Shown here piece by piece: positions 1 through 5,727 of a stretch of 6,089 nt of DNA (positions are counted from its first letter, which is position 1; each line of letters opens with the position of its first letter). The stretch covers positions 15,744 through 21,832 of the forward strand of contig MGQK01000089.1 in NCBI GenBank assembly GCA_001797815.1. The letters run 5' to 3'. The translations under genes and the position numbers were made by a program. Under the pieces are notes generated by a model. It was not told the DNA's origin and made no database searches. It saw only the letters and a program-made list of their open reading frames with translations. The DNA comes from Deltaproteobacteria bacterium RBG_13_61_14. Lineage in GTDB: Bacteria > RBG-13-61-14.

Positions 1-2
1 AA

Positions 3-356
3 TGGATCACCGAGCAGACGGTGGAAGTCATCATCTCGGTGTTCAAGGTCAAGCTGACTTACCAACACCAGCAGACCCTGGAACCCCCGAACCAGATCCG
101 CTTCCGGCACGTGAGCGGCGATCTCTCCGGCACCTTCGGAGGCTGGGACCTGGTCCCGGCCGGCGCCGGCCGGCAGACCATGATCTTTTACACCTTGTAT
201 TCCAACCTGATGGCCCTGCCCTGGCCGGTGGGGGCGATCCTCAAAGCCGAGCCGGACTTCATGACCGCGGTCAACGTCACCACCGGGCTGCTGGTGGTCA
301 AGGCGGTCAAAGAAGAAGTGGAGAAACGGGCCCGGGCCTCGAACCCGGGGCCGTAA
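3..356 (+). CDS. SRPBCC/START-like (COQ10-type) protein, 3' part only
   Basis: The C-terminal 117 residues of a gene whose start lies before the window; the frame is open from base 3 (Trp-Ile-Thr-Glu) to the TAA at 354-356. The pattern fits the polyketide cyclase/COQ10-like START (SRPBCC) fold: alternating beta strands, then an 'IRFRHVSGDLSGTFGGWDL' stretch in which the GxW is typical of the family, a 'TMIFYTLYS' strand, and a long C-terminal amphipathic helix ending in a charged tail (VKEEVEKRA). Such proteins bind a hydrophobic ligand in a cavity and have diverse roles, so the ligand cannot be named. No signal peptide can be judged because the N-terminus is missing. The stop is 6 bases before the ATG of the KtrB gene, so the two are probably co-transcribed. 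An internal GTG at base 21 is not the start: the frame is open upstream of it and the fold would be cut. Family assignment is moderately sure; function is unknown. Confidence 0.72.
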   Translation, partial: WITEQTVEVIISVFKVKLTYQHQQTLEPPNQIRFRHVSGDLSGTFGGWDLVPAGAGRQTMIFYTLYSNLMALPWPVGAILKAEPDFMTAVNVTTGLLVVKAVKEEVEKRARASNPGP

Positions 357-362
357 GCGTTG

Positions 363-1751
363 ATGGCCCAACCCCTCTGGAAAATCCTTCGCCGGCTGAA
401 CCCGGCGCAGCTTTTGATCCTCAGCTTCGCCGCCTATATCCTTTTCATCTCCCTGGTCCTTTGTCTGCCCGGGGCTGTCCTCGGAAAGCCGATCAGTTGG
501 GTGCAAGCCCTGTTCACCGCGACCTCCGCCACCTGCGTGACCGGGCTGATCGTGGTGGACACCGGCGCCAAGTTCACTCTCTTCGGGCAACTGGTCATCC
601 TCGCTTCCATCCAACTGGGCGGGATCGGGATCATGACCATGTCCTCCTTCATCCTGCTCCTCATCGGAAAACGCCCCTCCCTCCAGGCCCGGGAAACCGT
701 GAGCGGATACTTCCCCCGCCTGGAAAAGTTCACCTTCTCCCGCCTCCTGGTCGCGATCGTGCTCCTGACCTTCCTGTTCGAGGCGGCCGGCGCCCTCCTG
801 CTCTTCGCCCGATGGCTGCGCTCCTACCCCTCCGCGGGCCAGACCGCTTACCAGGCGGTCTTCCACGCCATCTCCGCTTTTTGCAACGCCGGCTTCTCCT
901 TGAACCGCGACAGCTTGATCCCCTGGGCTTCGGACTTGACCACCAACGGCACGATCATGGCCCTGATCATCCTCGGCGGTCTGGGCTTCTTTGTCCTGAT
1001 CGAAATCTGGAATGCCTTGGCCCCCTCGCGCCGTCCCTTTCATCTCCGCTTCAGCTTTCACACCAAGCTGGTGCTGAGCATGACCGTCCTCATCATCCTC
1101 CTGGGCACGGCCTGCTTTTACTTCCTGGAAATGGGCAACCCGCTCACCTTGAAACCCCTCGGCTTCGGCCAGGGCCTGCTCCGGTCGCTCTTTCAGGTCG
1201 TGACCGCGCGCACCGCCGGCTTCAACACCCTGCCCATCGAAAACCTCACTCACGTCAACCTCTACCTGCTGTTGGGAGTCATGTTTGTGGGCGCCGGCCC
1301 GGGCTCCTGCGCCGGAGGAGTCAAGGTCACCACCGCCGGCGTGCTCCTGATCGTGGTCCTCTCCCGGCTGCGCGGATTCAGCCGGCCCAGCCTGTTCGGC
1401 CGGTCTCTGCCCCGGGCCACCATCGAGCAGGCTCTCACCCTGGTAGTCCTGGCCGCGGTCTTCCTGGCGTTGTTTATTTTATTGCTCCTGATTGCCGAGG
1501 AAGGACATCATCCGGCGGCTTTGCAGCGCGGCAGCTATTTCATGGAACTGATCTTCGAGACGGTTTCCGCTTTCGGCACGGTCGGCTTGAGCACCGGGGT
1601 GACCCCCGACTTGAGCCGGGCCGGGATGCTGCTGATTTCGGCCATGATGTTCATCGGCCGGCTGGGTCCCTTGACCCTGGCCTACGCTTTGGAGCGTCAT
1701 CGCCGCAAGCTCGCCTTCACTTACCCGGAAGAAAGCGTATTGATTGGATAG
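363..1751 (+). CDS. ktrB: Potassium uptake channel subunit, KtrB/TrkH family
   Basis: An integral membrane K+ translocating subunit of 462 residues, close to the usual KtrB length (about 450) and shorter at the N-terminus than TrkH. The four-fold M1-P-M2 architecture is visible through its filter loops: TSATCVTGL (54-62), SAFCNAGFSL (171-180), TARTAGFNTL (281-290) and SAFGTVGLSTG (402-412), giving filter glycines at 61, 177, 286 and 408. The glycine-rich intramembrane gating loop in the third repeat reads GAGPGSCAGGVKVTT (310-324), with Cys316 where Thr or Ser is common. The last helix has the KtrB-like IGRLGPLT (431-438). I chose ATG 363 over the TTG immediately before it (360) because the ATG is stronger and only one residue differs. 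Upstream Shine-Dalgarno is weak (GGGG near 347-350), so coupling to the previous gene is plausible. KtrA follows 9 bases later. A TrkH label is possible, but partner and length favour KtrB. Confidence 0.94.
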   Translation: MAQPLWKILRRLNPAQLLILSFAAYILFISLVLCLPGAVLGKPISWVQALFTATSATCVTGLIVVDTGAKFTLFGQLVILASIQLGGIGIMTMSSFILLLIGKRPSLQARETVSGYFPRLEKFTFSRLLVAIVLLTFLFEAAGALLLFARWLRSYPSAGQTAYQAVFHAISAFCNAGFSLNRDSLIPWASDLTTNGTIMALIILGGLGFFVLIEIWNALAPSRRPFHLRFSFHTKLVLSMTVLIILLGTACFYFLEMGNPLTLKPLGFGQGLLRSLFQVVTARTAGFNTLPIENLTHVNLYLLLGVMFVGAGPGSCAGGVKVTTAGVLLIVVLSRLRGFSRPSLFGRSLPRATIEQALTLVVLAAVFLALFILLLLIAEEGHHPAALQRGSYFMELIFETVSAFGTVGLSTGVTPDLSRAGMLLISAMMFIGRLGPLTLAYALERHRRKLAFTYPEESVLIG

Positions 1752-1760
1752 GAGCCAGCC

Positions 1761-2408
1761 ATGCCTCAGATCGCCGTGATCGGACTTTCCAGTTTCGGGT
1801 TCTACCTGGCCAAGAAGCTCTCCAGCCTGGGCACCCAGGTCTTGGCCGTAGACCAGAAGGACACCCGGGTGGAAGACATCAAGGAGTATGTGGACAAGGC
1901 GGTGATCGCCGACGCCACCGACAAGGACGTGCTGTCCTCCCTGGGGCTGACCCAGATGGACGCGGTCGTGCTCAGTCTGGGCGATAGCTTCGCGTCCTCC
2001 ATCCTGGCCGCCATGCACCTGAAGGACCTGGGCGTGAAGAAAATCATGGCCAAGGCCCTGACCGAAGACCACGCCCGGATTCTTGAAAAGATCGGGGTGG
2101 ACCGGATCATCTTCCCGGAAAAGGACATGGCCGAGCGGGTGGCCATGAGCCTCCAGGGCACCAACGTGGCCGATTACGTGCCCCTGGGCAAGGACCTGAG
2201 CGTGATGGAGCTGATGCCCCTCAAAGAGATGGTGGGCAAGACCCTGGGAGAGTTGAACTTCCGCAAGCGCTACAACTGCCAGATCATCGCCGTCAAGGAC
2301 AAGATCCCGGAAGAAGTAACCTTCATTCCCGAAGCCGAGACCCGGATCAAGCAGAGCCACCTCTTGATCGTGGTCGGCAACAACAAGAACCTGGAGCGCT
2401 TGAAGTGA
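1761..2408 (+). CDS. ktrA: Potassium uptake regulatory subunit KtrA/TrkA (RCK domain)
   Basis: A 215-residue cytoplasmic protein with one RCK_N (about 1-125) and one RCK_C (about 138-215) domain, the layout of KtrA and half that of TrkA. In the family it forms an octameric ring that binds ATP/ADP or NAD(H) and gates KtrB. Visible features are a Rossmann first strand and loop, VIGLSSFG (6-13), the ribose-binding Asp31 at the end of strand 2 (VLAVDQKD), the ADATD loop (50-54), and IGVDRIIFPEKDMAERVA (111-128), which closely matches the KtrA family. The RCK_C part carries the usual 'VGKTLGEL..RKRYNCQIIAVK' pattern (158-179) and ends in 'LLIVVGNNKNLERL'. The first loop is GxSxxG, with Ser10 replacing the middle glycine of the standard GxGxxG. 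A GGAG at 1751-1754, overlapping the ktrB stop, sits 6 bases before the ATG and supports this start. Immediate adjacency to ktrB fixes the role. Confidence 0.94.
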   Translation: MPQIAVIGLSSFGFYLAKKLSSLGTQVLAVDQKDTRVEDIKEYVDKAVIADATDKDVLSSLGLTQMDAVVLSLGDSFASSILAAMHLKDLGVKKIMAKALTEDHARILEKIGVDRIIFPEKDMAERVAMSLQGTNVADYVPLGKDLSVMELMPLKEMVGKTLGELNFRKRYNCQIIAVKDKIPEEVTFIPEAETRIKQSHLLIVVGNNKNLERLK

Positions 2409-3073
2409 AGGTTGCCGAAGGCATCCACCTGGTCGGCTCCGCGGACCTCTCCGACCCCAAGGACTGCTGCGTTTACCTGGTGGACGGCGGAGAAGAGCTG
2501 GCCCTGATTGACGCCGGCGCCGGCGACGGCTTCGCGCGGATCGTGGACAACATCGAAAAGGCCGGGTGCGACCCCCACAAGCTCACCACCCTGATCCTCA
2601 CTCACTGCCACATTGACCATAGCGCCGGCATCCCGGATTTCGTCCGCCGCTTCGGGGTCAAGGTGAAGGCCCACCAGGCCGCAGCCGAGATCCTGGCCAG
2701 CCGCGACGCGCTCCGCACCGCGGCCATCTGGTATAACCTGGAAGTCCCCGAGATCACGGTGGACCAAACCTTTTCCAATTCTGAATTCCGCCTCCAGGTC
2801 GGCGACCAGGAAATCGTCTGCCTGCACACCCCCGGCCACTCGCCCGATTCCATCTCCGCCTACCTGGACCGCGGCGGAAAACGAGTCCTCTTCGGCCAGG
2901 ACATCCACGGGCCTTTCCACCCGGCCCTGGGCTCGGACGTCGCCCTGTGGCGGAAAAGCATGGAGAAGCTGCTCGCCCTCCAGGCCGACGTCCTGTGCGA
3001 GGGCCACTTCGGGATCTTTCAGCCGCGGGCGAAAGTGGAAGCCTACATCCGCTCCTATCTGCAAAAGGTCTAA
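2405..3073 (+). CDS. Metallo-beta-lactamase-fold hydrolase
   Basis: A 222-residue soluble protein of the MBL-fold superfamily. Its full binuclear metal site is readable: H67-x-H69-x-D71-H72 in LTHCHIDH, H145 in TPGHSPDS, the bridging D166 in FGQDIHGP, and H201 in CEGHFGIF. An active zinc or iron hydrolase is therefore expected. Size and layout are like glyoxalase II-type or generic thioester/lactone hydrolases, and the extended helical insert at 92-112 is probably part of the substrate pocket. The substrate cannot be deduced. There is no flavodoxin domain, so it is not a flavo-diiron protein, and no signal peptide, so it is cytoplasmic. The GTG start (2405-2407) overlaps the ktrA stop TGA (2406-2408), with GGAG at 2393-2396 eight bases upstream. 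This implies translational coupling to ktrA. The stop is 5 bases before the SSF symporter ATG. Confidence 0.9.
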   Translation: MKVAEGIHLVGSADLSDPKDCCVYLVDGGEELALIDAGAGDGFARIVDNIEKAGCDPHKLTTLILTHCHIDHSAGIPDFVRRFGVKVKAHQAAAEILASRDALRTAAIWYNLEVPEITVDQTFSNSEFRLQVGDQEIVCLHTPGHSPDSISAYLDRGGKRVLFGQDIHGPFHPALGSDVALWRKSMEKLLALQADVLCEGHFGIFQPRAKVEAYIRSYLQKV

Positions 3074-3078
3074 CCGCC

Positions 3079-4848
3079 ATGGCCACTCTCGACTGGACCC
3101 TGATCTTCGCCTACTTCGCCTTTTCCCTGGCCGTCGGCCTCTTTTTCTCCCGCCGGGCCGGCAAGAGCGTGGCGGATTTCTTTGTTTCCGGCCGGGCCAT
3201 GCCCTGGTGGCTGGCCGGCACCTCCATGGTGGCCACCACTTTTTCCGCGGACACTCCGCTGGCCGTGACCGAGATGGTTTACCGGCACGGGGTGGCCGGC
3301 AACTGGCTGTGGTGGAACTTCGTGCTCTCCGGCATCCTTACCGTCTTCTTCTACGCCCGCCTCTGGCGCCGGGTGGGCGTGCTCACCGACATCGAGTTCA
3401 CCGAGCTGCGCTACGGCGGCCGACCGGCCGCGGCTCTCCGCGGCTTCCGCGCCCTCTACCTGGGCGTGATCATCAACTCGGTGATCATGGGCTGGGTGAT
3501 CTCGGCCATGGGCACCATCGTGGAAGTGTCCCTGGGCATTGACCGCTGGATCGCGGTCAGCGTCTGCCTCATCATCACCGTCCTCTACTCCGGGCTCTCC
3601 GGGCTCTGGGGCGTGGTGGTCACCGACTTCTTCCAGTTCGCCATCGCCATGACCGGCTCGATCCTGCTCGCCATCTTCGGCCTCCGCGAGGTCGGCGGCA
3701 TGGCCGGGCTCAAAGAGCGCCTGATCGAGCACGCCGGGTCCCCTGAAAAAGTTGACTCCTTCTTGTCCATGCTCCCCCCGGTCGGCTCCGCGGCCTGGCT
3801 GCCGCCCCTGCTCTTCTTCACCTACATCGGGATGCAGTGGTGGGCGTCCTGGTATCCGGGCGCGGAACCGGGCGGCGGGGGTTACGTGGCCCAGCGCATG
3901 TTCAGCGCCAAGGACGAGAAGCACTCGCTCTTGGCCACCCTGTGGTTCAACATCGCCCACTACGCGCTCCGGCCCTGGCCCTGGATCATCACCGCCCTGG
4001 TCGCCGTGGTGCTCTACCCGGACTTGAAAAGCCCGCGCGAAGGCTATGTCCTGATGATGACCCATCATCTCCCGCCTGGAATTCTGGGGCTGATGCTCGC
4101 CTCCCTGGCCGCGGCCTTCATGTCCACCATCTCCACCCATATCAACTGGGGTTGTTCCTACCTGGTCAAGGACTTTTACCAGCGGTTCCTCAAACCCGAC
4201 GCCCCCGAGGCCCACTACATCCGGGTCTCGCGGCTCTTTTCCGTGGTCTTGATGGTGGTGGGCGGCCTGGTCGGATACCTCATGCAGTCCCAGGTGGGCG
4301 GGTGGGAACTCTTGCTCACCATCGGTGCCGGCACCGGCCTGGTCTATATCCTGCGCTGGTTCTGGTGGCGGATCAACGCCTGGTCCGAAATCTCCGCCAT
4401 GCTCGCGGCCCTGGTCGGATCGCTGGGCCTCAAGGCCCTGCAAGCCCTGGGCTGGCTGACCCTGCCGCCCGAGACGGCCTTCGCCTATGAGCTGACCATC
4501 ACCGTGGCCTTTACCACCGCGGTCTGGCTGGCGGCAACCTTCCTGACCCGGCCCGAATCCGAGGCCGTGCTGGAGAAATTCTTCCGCCGGGCGCGGCCGG
4601 CCGGACCCGGCTGGGCTCCGGTGCGCAAACGACTGGGAAATTCCGTCCAAGTAACCGATAACCTCTTCTATTCGTTCCTGGACTGGATCGCCGGCTGCGC
4701 CTTGATCTATGCGGCCCTCTTCGGCATCGGCAAACTCATCCTCGGCCAAACCGCGCTCGGCCTGCTCCTCCTCCTCCTCGCCCTCCTCGCCGGCGGCTTC
4801 ATCTACTGGGATCTCCGCCGACGCGGTTTTCAGACCATCGGTGAATAG
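3079..4848 (+). CDS. Sodium:solute symporter, SSF family
   Basis: A 589-residue, highly hydrophobic inner-membrane protein of the SSF family (PutP/SGLT-like, TC 2.A.21), expected to import a solute with Na+. Family marks are TM1 (about 5-23) followed by the SVADFFVSGRAMPWWLAG segment (30-47), the unwound-helix region VATTFSADTPLAVTE (51-65), the SSF signature region around YSGLSGLWGVVVTDFFQF (170-187), and AAFMSTISTHINWG (345-358), whose Ser/Thr residues match the Na2 sodium site of TM8. About 14 membrane segments are visible, the last two near 534-551 and 556-576. The subgroup with ADTPL, NWLWWNF and GGGGYVAQRMFSAKDEKH is a widespread uncharacterised one, so sugar, amino acid or other organic solutes are all possible. 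ATG 3079 is preferred over an in-frame ATG at 2947, which would overlap the hydrolase gene by 127 bases and add an Arg/Pro-rich tail. The Shine-Dalgarno is weak (AGG at 3066-3068). Confidence 0.93.
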   Translation: MATLDWTLIFAYFAFSLAVGLFFSRRAGKSVADFFVSGRAMPWWLAGTSMVATTFSADTPLAVTEMVYRHGVAGNWLWWNFVLSGILTVFFYARLWRRVGVLTDIEFTELRYGGRPAAALRGFRALYLGVIINSVIMGWVISAMGTIVEVSLGIDRWIAVSVCLIITVLYSGLSGLWGVVVTDFFQFAIAMTGSILLAIFGLREVGGMAGLKERLIEHAGSPEKVDSFLSMLPPVGSAAWLPPLLFFTYIGMQWWASWYPGAEPGGGGYVAQRMFSAKDEKHSLLATLWFNIAHYALRPWPWIITALVAVVLYPDLKSPREGYVLMMTHHLPPGILGLMLASLAAAFMSTISTHINWGCSYLVKDFYQRFLKPDAPEAHYIRVSRLFSVVLMVVGGLVGYLMQSQVGGWELLLTIGAGTGLVYILRWFWWRINAWSEISAMLAALVGSLGLKALQALGWLTLPPETAFAYELTITVAFTTAVWLAATFLTRPESEAVLEKFFRRARPAGPGWAPVRKRLGNSVQVTDNLFYSFLDWIAGCALIYAALFGIGKLILGQTALGLLLLLLALLAGGFIYWDLRRRGFQTIGE

Positions 4849-4851
4849 AAC

Positions 4852-4907
4852 GTAGTCAGCCACCGGCGCGCCAGAGCGCTTTGGCGGCGGTGCGTAGTCG
4901 GTAGTCA
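4852..4907. repeat. GTAGTC words flanking a GC-rich hairpin after the symporter gene
   Basis: CGTAGTC occurs at 4851-4857 and 4893-4899, and GTAGTCA at 4852-4858 and 4901-4907; GTAGTCG (4894-4900) and GTAGTCA form two tandem heptamers. Between them is a bulged hairpin: CACCG (4861-4865) pairs with CGGTG (4888-4892), and CGCCA (4869-4873) with TGGCG (4882-4886), around an 8-base loop. The hairpin begins 12 bases after the symporter stop, so it could stabilise or end the transcript, but no T-run follows it. A classic intrinsic terminator is therefore not supported. Confidence 0.6.
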
Positions 4908-4926
4908 GGTTAAGAAAGAAAGCATC

Positions 4927-4953
4927 CACAGATTTCGCAGATTACACAGATTC
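4927..4953. repeat. Three tandem 9-base CACAGATTN words
   Basis: CACAGATTT (4927-4935), CGCAGATTA (4936-4944) and CACAGATTC (4945-4953) are head-to-tail 9-mers sharing C(A/G)CAGATT. From memory, CACAGATT-type words are scattered in intergenic DNA of many bacterial genomes. I cannot assign a function. Confidence 0.7.
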
Positions 4954-4998
4954 CTATTTCTTATCGTGAACGTATCCGAGTTCATGCCGCAATAAATC

Positions 4999-5069
4999 GG
5001 GGACACCATACTAATTTTAATGCCCGTCTTCGGGGATTGGGAGAAAATCCATCGCCTTCAGGCGAAGAC
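4999..5069. repeat. Possible remnant of a transposase-associated palindromic element
   Basis: GGGGACACCATACT (4999-5012) is a word I associate from memory with DNA flanking REP-associated (Y1/IS200-like) transposases; this is not checked. Next to it GTCTTCG (5026-5032) pairs perfectly with CGAAGAC (5063-5069), enclosing GGATT (5034-5038) with AATCC (5046-5050). A competing small hairpin is TCGCC-TTCA-GGCGA (5052-5065). No transposase gene is present in the window. Confidence 0.4.
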
Positions 5070-5116
5070 TTTAGGGAGATTGGGGGTCGAGGAATTGGGG
5101 GCAACGCTTCACATGC

Positions 5117-5151
5117 ATGAGCAGTAAGCAGTGCACGGTGCACAGTGGACA
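5117..5151. repeat. Heptamer array, GTGnnCA family, copy 1
   Basis: Five head-to-tail 7-mers: ATGAGCA, GTAAGCA, GTGCACG, GTGCACA, GTGGACA. The core CAGTGCACGGTGCACAGTG (5129-5147) is identical to 5461-5479. The two GTGCAC hexamers are each self-complementary. Confidence 0.75.
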
Positions 5152-5163
5152 GTCTTAGCGGAT

Positions 5164-5268
5164 GCGCGGCTGAGGCTTCGGCCGTGAGCTCCCTTCGGTC
5201 TGCCTTCGGCCGTGAGCTCAGGCCGAACGGAGACTCAGGGTCGAAGACCGCCGAACGGTCAGCCGCGC
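5164..5268. repeat. Large imperfect inverted repeat with internal 16-bp direct repeats
   Basis: GCGCGGCTGA (5164-5173) pairs perfectly with TCAGCCGCGC (5259-5268). After a 3x3 mismatch, TTCGGC (5177-5182) pairs with GCCGAA (5250-5255). Inside, the 16-mer CTTCGGCCGTGAGCTC occurs twice as a direct repeat, at 5176-5191 and 5204-5219, and the words TTCGG and CCGAA recur several times, allowing alternative folds. A structured RNA or a palindromic mobile-element relic are both possible. There is no T-run after it. Confidence 0.65.
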
Positions 5269-5380
5269 CCCTAAAGTCTTGCTGATAAAATCTGCATTGC
5301 AATCTGGCAACATCTTTTCTTTTTGAAAAATCTTTTTCACGGTGCCAGCCAACCCCCTCTAACTAAAAGAAGAATTATTT

Positions 5381-5409
5381 CACGTTCACGGAAAAGTTCA
5401 CGTTTACGG
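5381..5409. repeat. Direct repeat of CACGTTCACGG
   Basis: CACGTTCACGG (5381-5391) and CACGTTTACGG (5399-5409) differ at one base and are 7 bases apart. TTCACG also occurs at 5379-5384 and twice within the pair. Function unknown. Confidence 0.55.
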
Positions 5410-5448
5410 GTCTTTCATATTTACCTAGCCACCCTGACACTTTCCAAA

Positions 5449-5479
5449 GTGGACAGTGAACAGTGCACGGTGCACAGTG
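5449..5479. repeat. Heptamer array, GTGnnCA family, copy 2
   Basis: Four head-to-tail 7-mers plus a partial: GTGGACA, GTGAACA, GTGCACG, GTGCACA, GTG. The 26 bases 5454-5479 match 5122-5147 with two mismatches, of which the last 19 are identical. This is the same family as the array at 5117-5151. Confidence 0.75.
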
Positions 5480-5491
5480 ATTCAAATGGTT

Positions 5492-5554
5492 GACCGGCAG
5501 GAATGCCTGTCCCCCTCCAAGATTAAAACTAATCCGCGACCGTGGCGGTCGCGG
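5492..5554. repeat. Two adjacent REP-like hairpins
   Basis: First hairpin: GACCGGCA (5492-5499) and TGCCTGTC (5504-5511) pair with one mismatch around a GGAA loop, a GNRA-type tetraloop. Second: CCGCGACCG (5534-5542) and CGGTCGCGG (5546-5554) pair perfectly over 9 bp around TGG. Two strong hairpins 22 bases apart resemble paired REP elements of the kind mobilised by REP-associated tyrosine transposases. That link is inference. A short pyrimidine run (CCCCCTCC) follows the first hairpin. Confidence 0.6.
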
Positions 5555-5572
5555 CTACCTCTTGCTTTCCGC

Positions 5573-5607
5573 CAACTGTCAACCGCCAACCGCCAACGGC
5601 CAACCGG
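5573..5607. repeat. Heptamer array, CAACCGC family
   Basis: Five head-to-tail 7-mers: CAACTGT, CAACCGC, CAACCGC, CAACGGC, CAACCGG. All share CAAC at the start; two are identical. Function unknown. Confidence 0.8.
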
Positions 5608-5620
5608 CTTCAGCCTGGGG

Positions 5621-5683
5621 TGGTTGCCGTGCAGAATGGGGTGGTTGTTGTGCAAGATGGGGGGATTGGCGCGCAGGATGGGG
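5621..5683. repeat. Three tandem copies of a 21-bp G-rich unit
   Basis: The units at 5621-5641, 5642-5662 and 5663-5683 end in ATGGGG and share a T-T-G then GCA/G-GATGGGG pattern. Copies 1 and 2 match at 17 of 21 bases and copies 2 and 3 at 15 of 21. The unit length of 21 keeps every reading frame in phase, so each frame shows a 7-residue peptide repeat; this alone does not prove coding. Confidence 0.75.
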
Positions 5684-5699
5684 GGAAGTTTGAGGAGGG

Positions 5700-5727
5700 T
5701 ATATCGCATGTCGTATGTTGTATATCG
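5700..5727. repeat. Heptamer array, TATATCG family
   Basis: Four head-to-tail 7-mers: TATATCG, CATGTCG, TATGTTG, TATATCG, with the first and last identical. The ATG of the doubtful small frame at 5708 lies inside this array. Confidence 0.75.

Larger units (their letters stand above)
5065..5280. repeat. 12-bp inverted repeat enclosing about 190 bases
   Basis: AAGACTTTAGGG at 5065-5076 is the exact reverse complement of CCCTAAAGTCTT at 5269-5280. The right arm directly abuts the 10-bp arm of an inner inverted repeat (5259-5268). The enclosed DNA holds a heptamer array (5117-5151) and that inner structure. The layout is compatible with a small non-autonomous palindromic element or a once-longer hairpin invaded by other sequence. 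No target-site duplication is evident. Confidence 0.6.

Noticed and set aside
2-1987. Open frame of about 660 codons on the plus strand across the SRPBCC, ktrB and ktrA genes
   Set aside because: It is out of frame with three recognisable proteins, rich in Pro, Arg, Gly and His, has no domain-like pattern, and reflects high GC content.
1479-2360. Open frame of about 290 codons on the minus strand opposite the ktrB end and ktrA
   Set aside because: His/Gly/Gln-rich antisense shadow of a well-supported gene, with no family pattern.
2947-3078. In-frame upstream ATG extending the symporter by 44 residues
   Set aside because: It would overlap the MBL-fold gene by 127 bases and add an Arg/Pro-rich tail not seen in SSF proteins, whose TM1 begins just after ATG 3079.
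3070-4929. Open frame of about 620 codons on the minus strand opposite the symporter gene
   Set aside because: Its product is a Gly/Glu/Asp/His-rich low-complexity string mirroring the symporter codons; the plus-strand frame carries clear SSF motifs.
4982-5302. Minus-strand open frame of about 106 codons
   Set aside because: It runs through inverted repeats and the heptamer array, giving a chimeric Arg/Ser/Pro-rich product; best explained as read-through of repeats.
5117-5479. CRISPR array from the repeated GTGCAC segment
   Set aside because: Only two copies, about 300 bases apart, with no regular spacers and no cas genes in the window.
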